Positions 51,601-60,366 of a DNA stretch of 64,000 nucleotides are shown here, in pieces. The notes below the pieces were generated by a model. It had not been told where the DNA came from. It searched no databases and saw nothing but the letters and a program-made list of their open reading frames with translations. A program made the position numbers and the translations under genes. The stretch is from an uncultured Rhodospirillales bacterium (GTDB lineage: Bacteria; Pseudomonadota; Alphaproteobacteria; Acetobacterales; Acetobacteraceae): NCBI GenBank assembly GCA_903928895.1, contig CAIYSR010000125.1, forward strand, positions 31,353 through 95,352, in the 5' to 3' direction. Numbering within the stretch: position 1 is the first letter of the stretch; each line of letters begins with the position of its first letter.

Positions 51601-54600
51601 TCCGATCGTCGATGGCATGGCCCCGGACGAGGTCAGAACCTCGCTAATTGAACTTTGGCTGTGGCAGGCGATGCGCAGGCATGCGATCAAGCTTCAATCC
51701 ACGCCCTCCAACATCGAGGCCGCAACGGGATCGTCGGGCATTCGACTCTGGAACGGCAGGTTCAGCCAAGTTATCACTAAGGGGCTCGAGCAGCGCGGGC
51801 TCAAGAGCTGGGTCAAGGGTGATTTTCTCGCCTGCTGCGAGCCGGTGCTTCGCGCGGTCTTCAGCCATGGTGAGAAGGGTGATTACCACGTCCAGGCGGG
51901 TCGGGCCACACTCGATTCCGGCGACACTACCGAGTGGCTGCGATGCGAGCGCTGCACCAAGGTGTCGCCCAGTAACAAGCTGCTCGGGGCAATCTGCGGT
52001 TATTGTGGTGGGACCGCGAAGGCGATCGACCCGGCGCATGACACCGTCTTCCGTAGCCGCAAGGCCTTCTACCGGCGTCTCTGGGAGCGCTTAAGCGATC
52101 CAAACGATACCTACGTGCCGCACCAGTTGATCGCCGAAGAGCATTCAGCTGCTCTTAACGACAGCGGTCTCGCCAATGCGATGTCGCGCAATGAAGCTTA
52201 TGAGTTGCGATTCCAGGACATCCCGATCGAGCAGGACGGTCGCATCGGTTCGCCAATCGATATATTGAGCTGCACGACGACCATGGAAGTTGGCATCGAC
52301 ATCGGTGGCCTGACCGCCGTCGCCCTACGTAACGTGCCGCCAGGACGCGCCAACTACCAGCAGCGGGCCGGCCGCGCAGGACGTCGCGGTGCCGGACTTT
52401 CGACTGTCGTGATGTTTTGCGGTGCCGACAGCCATGACCAGAGCTACTTCCGCAATCCCGCGCCGATCGTCGCGGGACCAGCGCCCGATCCGATACTTAA
52501 TCTGGACAATCCTGTGATCGCCCGGCGCCAGGCACTCGCCTATTTGATCGGACGGTTCCAGCAGGACCGCATCGATACCGTCGGCGGAAACGCGGATGTC
52601 TTCTCTTCGTTAGGCAGCGTGGCTGATTTCATAAACGGCACCGCCGAGGTATTTTCGCTTGCCGGCTTCAAGCAGTGGATCGCCGACGGCAGGGAGGCGT
52701 TTGGGGCCGATCTTGAAAGGATGTTCACGCGCCATTGTCCTGCGCTCAAGGTCGACGCTTTGCTGGACAGTTTTCCCGATATACTTGAGCAGGCGCTGGC
52801 GCTGCCGACCGAAGCCATCACTCCGCCGCCGTCAGCCGCAGCAAAGGAGGGCGACGACGACGAGGATGAGAAAGTTGAAGACGCCGACGATGAGGACCAC
52901 GGCGTCGTCGACAACGGTAAGCTTCTCGACCGGCTTTTTGATGTCGGCCTGCTCCCGAAATACGCTTTTCCGACCGATGTCGCGACCTTCAGCGTTTTCG
53001 AAACCGACACCGATCCTTGGAATCCAAAGCGGCGCTACTCACCCCAACTCGGCCTCAATGCTGCTCTCAGCCAATATGCGCCTGGTCACGAGGTCTATGT
53101 CGATAGCCAGCGCTACATCTCGCTTGGTCTTTACTCGGAGCACGAGGCCGATCGCTTCCAGGCGTTCAAGGATCGCCGTCTTTATTATCAGTGCCGGGTC
53201 TGCAACTATGCCGATCTTAAGAACCTGAAGGACGGCTACGTCGAGGAGACCCGCGACTGCCCAGCTTGCGCCAGCCGTGGCGCGCTGGGGCCTGCACGCC
53301 GCTGGGTCCGACCGACGGGCTTTTCCCATCCGCCAACGATCATAGCGCTTCCGCCGGATTTTGACGCCGGCACGCGGCTGAGGCCGACCCGTGCCACGCT
53401 CGATTCACTTCAATTCGTGCCCCAAGCACGAATTGGCGGCGAAACCTGGCCGATTGGTGCCGGTTGGGAAGGATGGAGCGACTCCAAGACCCTTGTCGTC
53501 ACCAATCGGGGGACACTGAGCGCGACCGATTATGGTTTCAATTATTGTAATAAGTGCGGTCGTATCGAGCCCGGCGAATTCGACCCCGCGTTGCGCCGTC
53601 TACGAAACGGTCAGAGCCACCCGCGGCCCCGACCAAGCCGGCCGAAGGAAAGCGTCGAGTGTGACGGCACGCCGACCAAAATCGTACTCGGCAACGAATT
53701 CAAGACAGACGTTGTGGTGTTCCGACTGGCCCTCCCGGCAGACTGGGCTCTCGACCCCGATCGGCCTTCGACGACGATCGCCGCGCGCTCCGCGGTCGAG
53801 GCGTTGCGCCGCGCTGCCTGCCGGCTTGAGGATCTCGAGGCCAACGACATCGACGGTGATTTTCGCTTCGCGCCCAGCGATGGCACGCGGCAATATATCG
53901 ACCTCTATCTCTATGATCAGGCGGCCGGAGGGGCCGGCTTCGTCAAGGCTGCGGCGCGCGACCCGCAACGCCTCGTAGACGACGCACTTGATCTGCTCGA
54001 TCACTGCGAATGCGACGACAGCTGCTACCAATGCCTGAGATCGTACAAAAATCGCTTCGAGCATGAGCTGTTCGATCGGCGGATCGGTGCTGATCTGCTG
54101 CGCGCAGCTTTCAAGGGCGTGCCGCTTGGGCTCGATCCCATTCGCGAGGATCTCGCGCTTAACAGACTGGCGACTGATTTGGCCGAAAGCGGAGCGACTG
54201 TCACGCGCGTCGATGGAGGGCTGATCAAGCACAATGGCGACATAATCTGCCTCGCTCATCCATTCGTCGAGAACCGGCCCGGCTCGGAGCGGGGCGCCGC
54301 GCTCGCCAAGGGTAAGGACACCGTCGCGGTTGACGTCCTGCTCGTGTTGCGCGCCCTCCCGATAGCGTCCAACCTCGCGCTCTCGGTGGCAACCGCCGAT
54401 CACCGTACTGGGCTGAGACCTGACCGGAACGGCGTGCCTGAACTTACAGCCACGGATATTACCGCCAATGGCCTTACGCCGCCCGAATCCGCGCAATGCT
54501 TCGCGGTGAAAGATGCGGAGGATGGGGATATCCTTTTCCGCCTGGACGCCAATGTGCTCAGCGGCAAAAAGGGCGATGGCAACGCGCCTGTTCCCAGGGG

Positions 54601-54853
54601 GACGGTGTGTCTCTTCCGCCCACACAAAGGCGACGCAGGTAAGAACGACGTTTATCTCATCCGCCGAACCGACGGAAAGGCTTTCGGCGCCACTGGCAAG
54701 GACTGGACGGTCGGACTGCTCCAATCGCTGACCAATGGCGGAGTCCGTGTCCGCTACCGCCCCGAGTCGCACTTCATGGAGTGCGCAAGTGAACTGGTGC
54801 AACCTGCCGAGGTGGTGCTGCCTCTCGCCCTATTCGTTAAGGCTGTCTCCTGA
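48692..54853 (+). CDS. DruE-like giant DUF1998 helicase
   Basis: A 2053-residue SF2 helicase from a GTG at 48692 with GGGAG six bases upstream. Motif I is TGTGSGKTES near 113, motif II LILDEAHLYRG near 339, motif III ATSASF, and motif VI YQQRAGRAGRRG near 1224. Cys pairs near 769 (CPRCGAAC) and 1086-1107 may bind zinc. An acidic run lies near 1390. The end has the DUF1998 signature YDQAAGGAGF near 1740 and CECDDSCYQCL near 1772. This size and layout match DruE, the one protein shared by Druantia types; MrfA and DrmB-like proteins share DUF1998 but are much shorter. Confidence 0.8.
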   Translation: MRAEIDHMREALASYIEATYHLSNSKAVHLRRRLLMEGGVAQTPYIESTPVYVGDRSFASLDLNEDVRNFLTSLATEELGELLFDPPYEHQAQALEKAMHRGAPGTGIVVTTGTGSGKTESFLLPVLARLADEAIHRPKHFATRAVRALLLYPMNALVNDQLGRLRTLLGASAVRRFFISAAQRPAKFGRYTGRTLYPGIRDGKRDQKRLKTLEFYLKIEDGARAGDAKHQALVHILKEKGRWPAKPDSFLGAFDGLRNWYGKPHQHWEDAGVPLRANERPEDPELLTRHEIQNASPDLLVTNYSMLEYMLLRPIEREIFADTRAYYEANPDERFFLILDEAHLYRGANGTEVAYLIRRLLDRLGLPPSRVIVIATSASFSDGESAAAFVAGLSGLDKDRIQTLRGDKRSFEPAGEGPVALAAALAAVPLNALQSSSPADRARVLVPLVAHAKRNGARKVRLTRIDSGHDEMIATVRGRDWSGVEIEELVVVPSGLTVETEQAFLIVDYVRADTGRVSFSRAHDLGTATPETCDWDEDDLPSALAAILGDLPVLGRLRNITSGAASSTDPVASPGAAWPFTELPGALFPSADSDTAGAAVDSLLELASLAKSTPGAPPLLPARVHMLFRGLPGLWACANPQCDQISESERGGPTGALYADARRNCRCGSQVYELHSCRDCGLSVVRANVGAPTGVEHLWQDNGRAYAGDTGVIQPIHVCLEDPLSQKGGTVRPVYLDLASGRIDGSGTFNREVWLPPVNSPTLFEKCPRCGAACGDTEVGGISDLQTKGEQPFKELITVQVLEQPPRPESHTPLQGRKALVFSDGRQSASRLAGDMKTFSFRDSLRPLLLTGMAALRHQTFRPSLNDAPLAVALGAAKYGVRLRPIGGDDGVMERAGQVAIGLIDNVDAENEDFRGLTSQTSDNAPLSVFQSIYAVLQDDHTGLFPLALAMLRPKLTKTEQQRLNDELKLPIVDGMAPDEVRTSLIELWLWQAMRRHAIKLQSTPSNIEAATGSSGIRLWNGRFSQVITKGLEQRGLKSWVKGDFLACCEPVLRAVFSHGEKGDYHVQAGRATLDSGDTTEWLRCERCTKVSPSNKLLGAICGYCGGTAKAIDPAHDTVFRSRKAFYRRLWERLSDPNDTYVPHQLIAEEHSAALNDSGLANAMSRNEAYELRFQDIPIEQDGRIGSPIDILSCTTTMEVGIDIGGLTAVALRNVPPGRANYQQRAGRAGRRGAGLSTVVMFCGADSHDQSYFRNPAPIVAGPAPDPILNLDNPVIARRQALAYLIGRFQQDRIDTVGGNADVFSSLGSVADFINGTAEVFSLAGFKQWIADGREAFGADLERMFTRHCPALKVDALLDSFPDILEQALALPTEAITPPPSAAAKEGDDDEDEKVEDADDEDHGVVDNGKLLDRLFDVGLLPKYAFPTDVATFSVFETDTDPWNPKRRYSPQLGLNAALSQYAPGHEVYVDSQRYISLGLYSEHEADRFQAFKDRRLYYQCRVCNYADLKNLKDGYVEETRDCPACASRGALGPARRWVRPTGFSHPPTIIALPPDFDAGTRLRPTRATLDSLQFVPQARIGGETWPIGAGWEGWSDSKTLVVTNRGTLSATDYGFNYCNKCGRIEPGEFDPALRRLRNGQSHPRPRPSRPKESVECDGTPTKIVLGNEFKTDVVVFRLALPADWALDPDRPSTTIAARSAVEALRRAACRLEDLEANDIDGDFRFAPSDGTRQYIDLYLYDQAAGGAGFVKAAARDPQRLVDDALDLLDHCECDDSCYQCLRSYKNRFEHELFDRRIGADLLRAAFKGVPLGLDPIREDLALNRLATDLAESGATVTRVDGGLIKHNGDIICLAHPFVENRPGSERGAALAKGKDTVAVDVLLVLRALPIASNLALSVATADHRTGLRPDRNGVPELTATDITANGLTPPESAQCFAVKDAEDGDILFRLDANVLSGKKGDGNAPVPRGTVCLFRPHKGDAGKNDVYLIRRTDGKAFGATGKDWTVGLLQSLTNGGVRVRYRPESHFMECASELVQPAEVVLPLALFVKAVS

Positions 54854-56574
54854 TGGCGCAGTTTATTCCGCCAATCGATCTGGAGACGATGGAGTTCGGC
54901 TCCGAAGCAGACGTCGCGCGCATGATGCTGAAGCAACTCGGCCCCGGGTATCTGGTTATGCATTCCCTTCCCTGGGTGTTTCCTGAGCGAGACGACATCG
55001 CCGCTCCGGCGCGTGAGGGCGAAGTCGATTTCCTGATCTTGCACCGCCAATACGGCCTACTGATCCTTGAGGTGAAGGGCGGTGAGATTAGCTTGAAGGG
55101 CCGGACCTGGGTGCGCTGGGTCAAGTCGGCGCCGAAGGAGATCAAAGATCCGGTCAAGCAGGCGCGCCGGAGTCTTTGGGCGCTCAAGAAGCGTCTCACT
55201 TTGATCTGCGGCCAGCTGGTCGCCGATCGTGCGACAATATCGGTCGGCATCGCCTTTCCGCACTGCCTGTTCAAGGATCATCCGCCAACTGATCTGCCAG
55301 TCGAGGCGATCCTCTCCATGGACGATCTGTCGAACATCGAACCCGCGATCCTCCGGGTGTACAAGGCAGGCGGCGGCGGCAAGTATGAGCTCTCGGTCCA
55401 AGAGTTCGACGCAGTTCGTCGCGCACTCGCGCCCGAGTTTCGCGTCTACGAGCCTCTACGCGTTAGTGTCGACAAAGCAGCCGAAACGCTTACGCGACTG
55501 ACCCGACAACAACTGCAAGTGCTGCGCGGTTTCGACGCGAACCCGCGTGCAATCATCGAAGGCGTGGCGGGTTCAGGCAAGACATTGCTCGCGATCCAAC
55601 GCGCGCGTTCATTCTCCAAGACCCGCAAGGCCGTGCTGTTCACTTGCTTCAACAGTGAGCTCGCGAAGTGGGTTCGTGAGGAGATGGGGGATGATCTCGC
55701 CGAAAATGGCGGCACGATCACGGTCCAGAACTTTCATCGTCTGGCCTCCGAGTTCTGTAAGCGTGCCGATGTCGAGTTTGTCGTCAACACCTCCGATCCG
55801 CAGCGCTGGTGGGACGAGAAAGCGCCCGACCTATTAGCCGAAGCAGCGATGCTGCTTCACCCTGATGGTCCACCCTTCGATGCTATGGTGGTCGATGAGG
55901 CGCAGGATTTCTCGCCCGGCTGGTGGGACGCGCTCGACTATCTGTGCGACCGCTCCAACCCGGTTTGGGCATTTCTCGACAAGGCGCAGAGTCTCCGTCG
56001 CGAGCCCGCCGATCCACCACTCGAGGGCGCGTTCCGCGTCGCTCTCGATGTCAATTGCCGAAACACCCGCCGGATCGTTGCCTGCGCCAACCGTGCCACC
56101 AGCATCGACAGTGAGCCCTTCGAATTGGCCCCCCTTGGCCGTCCACCTAAGCTGATCGTGCCGCAATCGACCGCGGCGATCAGCGGTCTTGTGCAGCAGG
56201 AATTGCGCGCGTTGCTCGGCGAGCATCGCCTTGAACCGCGCCAGATCGCAATTCTCGGACCAGCAAGCAAGGCAAGGGGACCGCTCGCGAACGTACACGC
56301 GGTTGATGGCGTACCGTTGGTCGACGACGCTGCTGCATGGCGTCAGGGCAAAGGAGTGCTGGTCACTACTGCGCGAAGCTTCAAGGGACTCGAGGCGGAT
56401 GTCGTCATCCTCTGCGACTTTTCCGGTCTGGGCAATCTGTTCACCGTGTGCGATCTGTACGTCGCGCTGACCCGCGCCCGATCACATCTAATTATTGTCG
56501 CTCATGATCGCATCGCCAAGGAAAGCTTGGACGCTGCGCTTGCCGCTGCCATCGCAACGGGTGCTGACGAATGA
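54853..56574 (+). CDS. NERD-domain UvrD-like helicase
   Basis: A 573-residue protein coupled to the DruE-like gene by TGATG. Residues about 15-130 are a NERD nuclease-related domain with EVDFLILHRQYGLLILEVKGG carrying the D and E-x-K residues. The rest is a superfamily 1 helicase: IEGVAGSGKTLLAI near 235, MVVDEAQDFSPGWWD near 345, SFKGLEADVVIL near 515 and LYVALTRARSH near 537. NERD plus UvrD fusions are common in defence islands and should nick or degrade DNA while unwinding it. The close coupling says it works with the operon and not alone. Confidence 0.82.
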   Translation: MAQFIPPIDLETMEFGSEADVARMMLKQLGPGYLVMHSLPWVFPERDDIAAPAREGEVDFLILHRQYGLLILEVKGGEISLKGRTWVRWVKSAPKEIKDPVKQARRSLWALKKRLTLICGQLVADRATISVGIAFPHCLFKDHPPTDLPVEAILSMDDLSNIEPAILRVYKAGGGGKYELSVQEFDAVRRALAPEFRVYEPLRVSVDKAAETLTRLTRQQLQVLRGFDANPRAIIEGVAGSGKTLLAIQRARSFSKTRKAVLFTCFNSELAKWVREEMGDDLAENGGTITVQNFHRLASEFCKRADVEFVVNTSDPQRWWDEKAPDLLAEAAMLLHPDGPPFDAMVVDEAQDFSPGWWDALDYLCDRSNPVWAFLDKAQSLRREPADPPLEGAFRVALDVNCRNTRRIVACANRATSIDSEPFELAPLGRPPKLIVPQSTAAISGLVQQELRALLGEHRLEPRQIAILGPASKARGPLANVHAVDGVPLVDDAAAWRQGKGVLVTTARSFKGLEADVVILCDFSGLGNLFTVCDLYVALTRARSHLIIVAHDRIAKESLDAALAAAIATGADE

Positions 56575-57530
56575 GCACCTGGGCGCAGGCGATCGGTTTC
56601 ATCGCCGACGACGAAGGCGCGCCATCGCTCGAGATGGTTATTGGGCATATTCGAGCCGCCGTCGTCGAAGCAGGCTTTGTCAGCAGAGGGCGGATCACGC
56701 TTGGCTTGAGGGAAGCATACCGGCCGCTCGCTCTTGACGAATTAGTGTTTGCCACCCGGATCGAAGAGGCGCTGGCTTTGCTGCGATTGAGCGGCGATCT
56801 CGACGAATATGCGACAGCTGCGGGCCGGGGCTATGCGGCGACGCCACCTCGCCGAGTCGATTGGGATGGCACGGAGGTGGCAACGCTGGGCGCTGCGCCC
56901 GAGAGCGGAGCAAGTGTCGCGGTCCGTCGCAATGCCCGCGACACAGTATCGGGCGATACGATCCCCAATGTCAGCCTTCATGCTGAACTGGGCCGACCCG
57001 AATGGCGCAATGTGCTAGTCGAGTTAGGTGGTGCCGATGCACCCGGTGAGGGTCCGGTAGCGCTTTTCCGGCTGGTACACGGGCTCGCCACGAGCGGGGA
57101 ACGCTACGCGCTCGATGAACCGAACATGGTCGCGGTGCTAAGTGGACGCGGCCCCTTTTTTGGCAAGGCCGAACCCACGCCCACGGGGCGTTGGCAACGC
57201 GTCGGAGACGATGGCTGCTTCGCCGCCATCATCAAGAGCGGCTACGGTAGCCGGACCGCTGTGCTCAATATTGCTGCGGGGAAAGCGACGATTTGGTTTC
57301 CTCCCGACAGGGACGTTTGGCGCTGGATTGTTGTCGGCCAGACCTTGGCCATGGGCGATCCTGTACTGCGTTATAATGCGGCGACCGGCGGACTCGACTT
57401 CTTGACCGAGCCTCCGAGCCAAGCGGAACGGTCGGCGCTGCTCACGGGCTCGCGAACCAGCGCTTGGTCCTGGCGCGTAGACGCGCAGGCATATGCGACC
57501 ATCGAGGGGCTTATGGATTCGCCGCGTTAG
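56571..57530 (+). CDS. Unknown last gene of the defence operon
   Basis: A 319-residue protein joined to the NERD helicase gene by ATGA. Residues 1-80 look like a winged helix (MVIGHIRAAVVEAGFVSRG, then LALDELVFATRIEEAL). The remainder is a strand-rich domain with WQRVGDDGCFAAIIKSGYGS and ATIWFPPDRDVWRWIVVGQ. No catalytic motif is visible. Its last 20 bases overlap the 3' end of the opposing SNF2 helicase gene. It could be a sensor or adapter for the NERD helicase. Confidence 0.55.
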   Translation: MSTWAQAIGFIADDEGAPSLEMVIGHIRAAVVEAGFVSRGRITLGLREAYRPLALDELVFATRIEEALALLRLSGDLDEYATAAGRGYAATPPRRVDWDGTEVATLGAAPESGASVAVRRNARDTVSGDTIPNVSLHAELGRPEWRNVLVELGGADAPGEGPVALFRLVHGLATSGERYALDEPNMVAVLSGRGPFFGKAEPTPTGRWQRVGDDGCFAAIIKSGYGSRTAVLNIAAGKATIWFPPDRDVWRWIVVGQTLAMGDPVLRYNAATGGLDFLTEPPSQAERSALLTGSRTSAWSWRVDAQAYATIEGLMDSPR

Positions 57531-60366
57531 CGGACTTGGGAATTACCCAGAACATCTTGGACGGCTTCAGTGTCGCGACCTTTTTGAGTGTTGCCTCGAC
57601 GCCCTCGAGCCGCGCGAGCCGCACGCACCAGGCGGCTTCAGTTAGCTGGAGCATCAGATCCGCGCCGCGTATGGCGGCACGCTTGATCTCAGTGGGCACC
57701 TCGAGCAATTCAGTCGCCCTGACCTCGGCGCGCGCGGCATCCGCAAGATTGTCGGCGTCCGCTTGCGTCGCGAACAGTCGCTTACCGACCGACCGCCGCA
57801 CCGCCGAGAGTGCCTGCCCCAGACATATACCGCCCAGGCGGTTCAGTTCGCGCCTGGCCGCGCTTTGGGCGGCTCTAAGATGCGGCTCGGAGAGCATGGA
57901 GCGGCGGCGTGCGAGCTGGCGCACGCCATGACCGTCATGGAATGGCTCGAGCAGCGCCGCCACCGCGTCTGCAACGACCATGTCCTGGCCATCCTCGACT
58001 AAGGCGGCAAACACCATCTCGGGTGGCGCCAGATCGATCATCCATCGGCGGTCCGCCTGGAATTGGGCAAGCGCGATGCGCGTCACGCTCGTACGCGCCT
58101 CCTGTTCGAACCTGGACGTGGTCGTGTCGCCTGCGCTTGGGATCGCCTCGGCGTCGAAGCCCATCGCACCACGCAAGTCGACCTCGCTCGCCGCTAGCAG
58201 CAATCTACGATTTTCCCACTGAAGCGCGGGGTGGCCCGCGGGATATTCAATGATAAACTCGGCGCTGATCCCGGTAGGGGGCGCCTTCGCCTCGAACGCC
58301 GCAACCGCGCCGTCGTGAATGGCGCACCCATGATCGAAGAAGCGCAGCTGCCGCTTGTCGCCATGGTGAAGCACATACGGACGCGGCGGGCACTCAATGT
58401 CGGACCGGCGGGTGATGAAGGCCTGAAGATGCCAGCTTCCCTGCGGATCTAACTCTGGAATGATCAAGTCGTCGGGTCCGGGTTTCACCTTGTACCACAT
58501 CGTCCTGAAGCGCTGCTCGCCAAATCGGCCATTTCGCACATCGAGCACATCTTCGCGTGCCAGCTTAATCATCGTTTCGGCGGCGCGCTCGCGTGCCTGA
58601 AACCAATTCCAGCGGTCACTCTCAGCGACAAGCATTGGCGCCGCATAGCGTCGACTACGAAAGGCGGACTCGCATTTAAGCGCGAGTGCGGTGCGGGGTG
58701 AGGGTGGGAGCGTGGTCGCCTTAAGCCATTCACCATAGGCTGCGCCGAGCGTCTTCGCCTGCCGTTCGGCATCGCGCCAACTCGCGCCCGTGATCCCATT
58801 GGCAGCGGCACCGATCGCGTCGCTGATCTCTTCCCATTCTGACTCGTCGAACACTTCGCTCCGCAGGAACACGCCGGTGCCTTCCAGTACGCTGAGGATG
58901 TTATGCTCGATAGATTCCTCGACTACGATCGGGGTGATCGCGATCCGACGATTGGCCGGCAGGCCCTTTGTGCCTAACCGGTCGATGCGACCGATCCATT
59001 GCTGGATATCGGGGGGGGACCAGGGCAGCGCGAAGAAGATGATCTCATCCGCGAATTGGAGATTATGCCCTTCTTTGGCTGCCTCTGCCGCGACGAGCAC
59101 CTTTGCCTGTCCGCTGATGAAATCGTCGAGAGCATCCTTCAAAAGCGCAATCTGAACTTCGAGTTCTTCCGCTGCAATGGCATTGCGCCGCTTCTTCGCG
59201 ACCTGCATGTCAGTCAGCTTCTCGATTGCCTCGCTTAGATAGTCAGTAGTGGGATCATCCTCAGCGACGATTACCACGCGCCGGTCTGGATGTTTCGTAT
59301 GAAGCTCACGCAAATGATCGATTAAGGCGTCAAGCTTCGCGTCGCCCGGTTCGTCGCGCAGGCAGGTGGTGATTTGCTGCCATGCGGTCCGCAGGTCAGA
59401 CGTTGTCCTCCTCAAGGTACTTAAACGCCGACGGAGTGACTGGGGGCTGCGCCCCGAGACCTGAAGAAGCGCCTTGCGATCGATGTTGAGGTTGCTCGTT
59501 CGCGCAGCTTCGAGATAGCCTAGGGTTGCGCGGGCTCGCTCGGCGTCGCCATCGGTCGGCGACAATTTGATGGGCTGATAGACGCGCTTGGGGAGGGCGT
59601 TTGGATAGTCGTCCCGTGCAGTGCGGATCAGTCGGCGGTAAAGCCCATAACTTTCCTCAATCATGCGGCGCTTGCTCGATTCCTGCAGATCCATTGCGTG
59701 ACGCGCGCGCGCTACCGCCTCGCGGTCGGCAAGAACCGCTAGAATATCGCGATTTTCTGCACGGGCGATTCGGTCCGCTTCGGGTTCCAGCAATTGCATC
59801 AGCTCGCGACGCTGGCGCGTGTCATGGAGCGCTGGCGTCGCAGTCATCACGATGACGTTCGGAATGGTGCGCGATGCGGTGATCAAATCCTCGCGCACCT
59901 GCACCTGGAGTTTGGTGAACTCGTCGACGAGTAACAAGTCGACACGATCGGCGACGATTTTGCCGCCGTCGAGCAGACGGCTTGGTCGGCAGAGCCGCAA
60001 TATAAGATTACCTGAGACGGCGCCTGGCTCTCCGCTTTCCAGCGCCAGCGCATGTCCGCGGCAGAGCAGTTCTTTCTCCCATTGATCGACAAGGTCGTCC
60101 GGGACCACCAAAGCCGCAGTTAGCGGCCGAGGACTTTGCGCGGCAAGTGCACGCATCACCATGATCGCCTGCACCGTCTTACCGAGCCCGACCTCGTCAG
60201 CAAGCAACCACCGGCAGGCGGTCCCGGTGACCATCCTGTGCACACTATCGATCTGGTGGACGTAGGCGAACGCTCCCACCCCAAGCGCGCCGAGCAGCGC
60301 CTGGTCCCGGTCGATCCGTCGCGCGCTGGCAAGAAGGCCGAGCAGGGCGCGGTGAAAGTCGCTCAC
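57511..60366 (-). CDS. SNF2/RapA-like helicase, DrmD/DpdE type
   Basis: A 951-residue helicase on the opposite strand. Motif I is LLADEVGLGKTVQAI at about 54-68; motif II reads LLVDEFTKLQ instead of DEAH; motif III is VMTATPALHD. The C-terminal helicase lobe has AAEAAKEGHNLQFADEIIFF, followed by QWIGRIDRLGTKG. This is the RapA/HepA-like branch, which in defence systems includes DrmD and DpdE. Such motors remodel or pull protein-DNA complexes. The start overlaps the 967-residue gene by four bases, making a two-gene unit. Confidence 0.8.
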   Translation of the reverse strand: MSDFHRALLGLLASARRIDRDQALLGALGVGAFAYVHQIDSVHRMVTGTACRWLLADEVGLGKTVQAIMVMRALAAQSPRPLTAALVVPDDLVDQWEKELLCRGHALALESGEPGAVSGNLILRLCRPSRLLDGGKIVADRVDLLLVDEFTKLQVQVREDLITASRTIPNVIVMTATPALHDTRQRRELMQLLEPEADRIARAENRDILAVLADREAVARARHAMDLQESSKRRMIEESYGLYRRLIRTARDDYPNALPKRVYQPIKLSPTDGDAERARATLGYLEAARTSNLNIDRKALLQVSGRSPQSLRRRLSTLRRTTSDLRTAWQQITTCLRDEPGDAKLDALIDHLRELHTKHPDRRVVIVAEDDPTTDYLSEAIEKLTDMQVAKKRRNAIAAEELEVQIALLKDALDDFISGQAKVLVAAEAAKEGHNLQFADEIIFFALPWSPPDIQQWIGRIDRLGTKGLPANRRIAITPIVVEESIEHNILSVLEGTGVFLRSEVFDESEWEEISDAIGAAANGITGASWRDAERQAKTLGAAYGEWLKATTLPPSPRTALALKCESAFRSRRYAAPMLVAESDRWNWFQARERAAETMIKLAREDVLDVRNGRFGEQRFRTMWYKVKPGPDDLIIPELDPQGSWHLQAFITRRSDIECPPRPYVLHHGDKRQLRFFDHGCAIHDGAVAAFEAKAPPTGISAEFIIEYPAGHPALQWENRRLLLAASEVDLRGAMGFDAEAIPSAGDTTTSRFEQEARTSVTRIALAQFQADRRWMIDLAPPEMVFAALVEDGQDMVVADAVAALLEPFHDGHGVRQLARRRSMLSEPHLRAAQSAARRELNRLGGICLGQALSAVRRSVGKRLFATQADADNLADAARAEVRATELLEVPTEIKRAAIRGADLMLQLTEAAWCVRLARLEGVEATLKKVATLKPSKMFWVIPKSANAANP

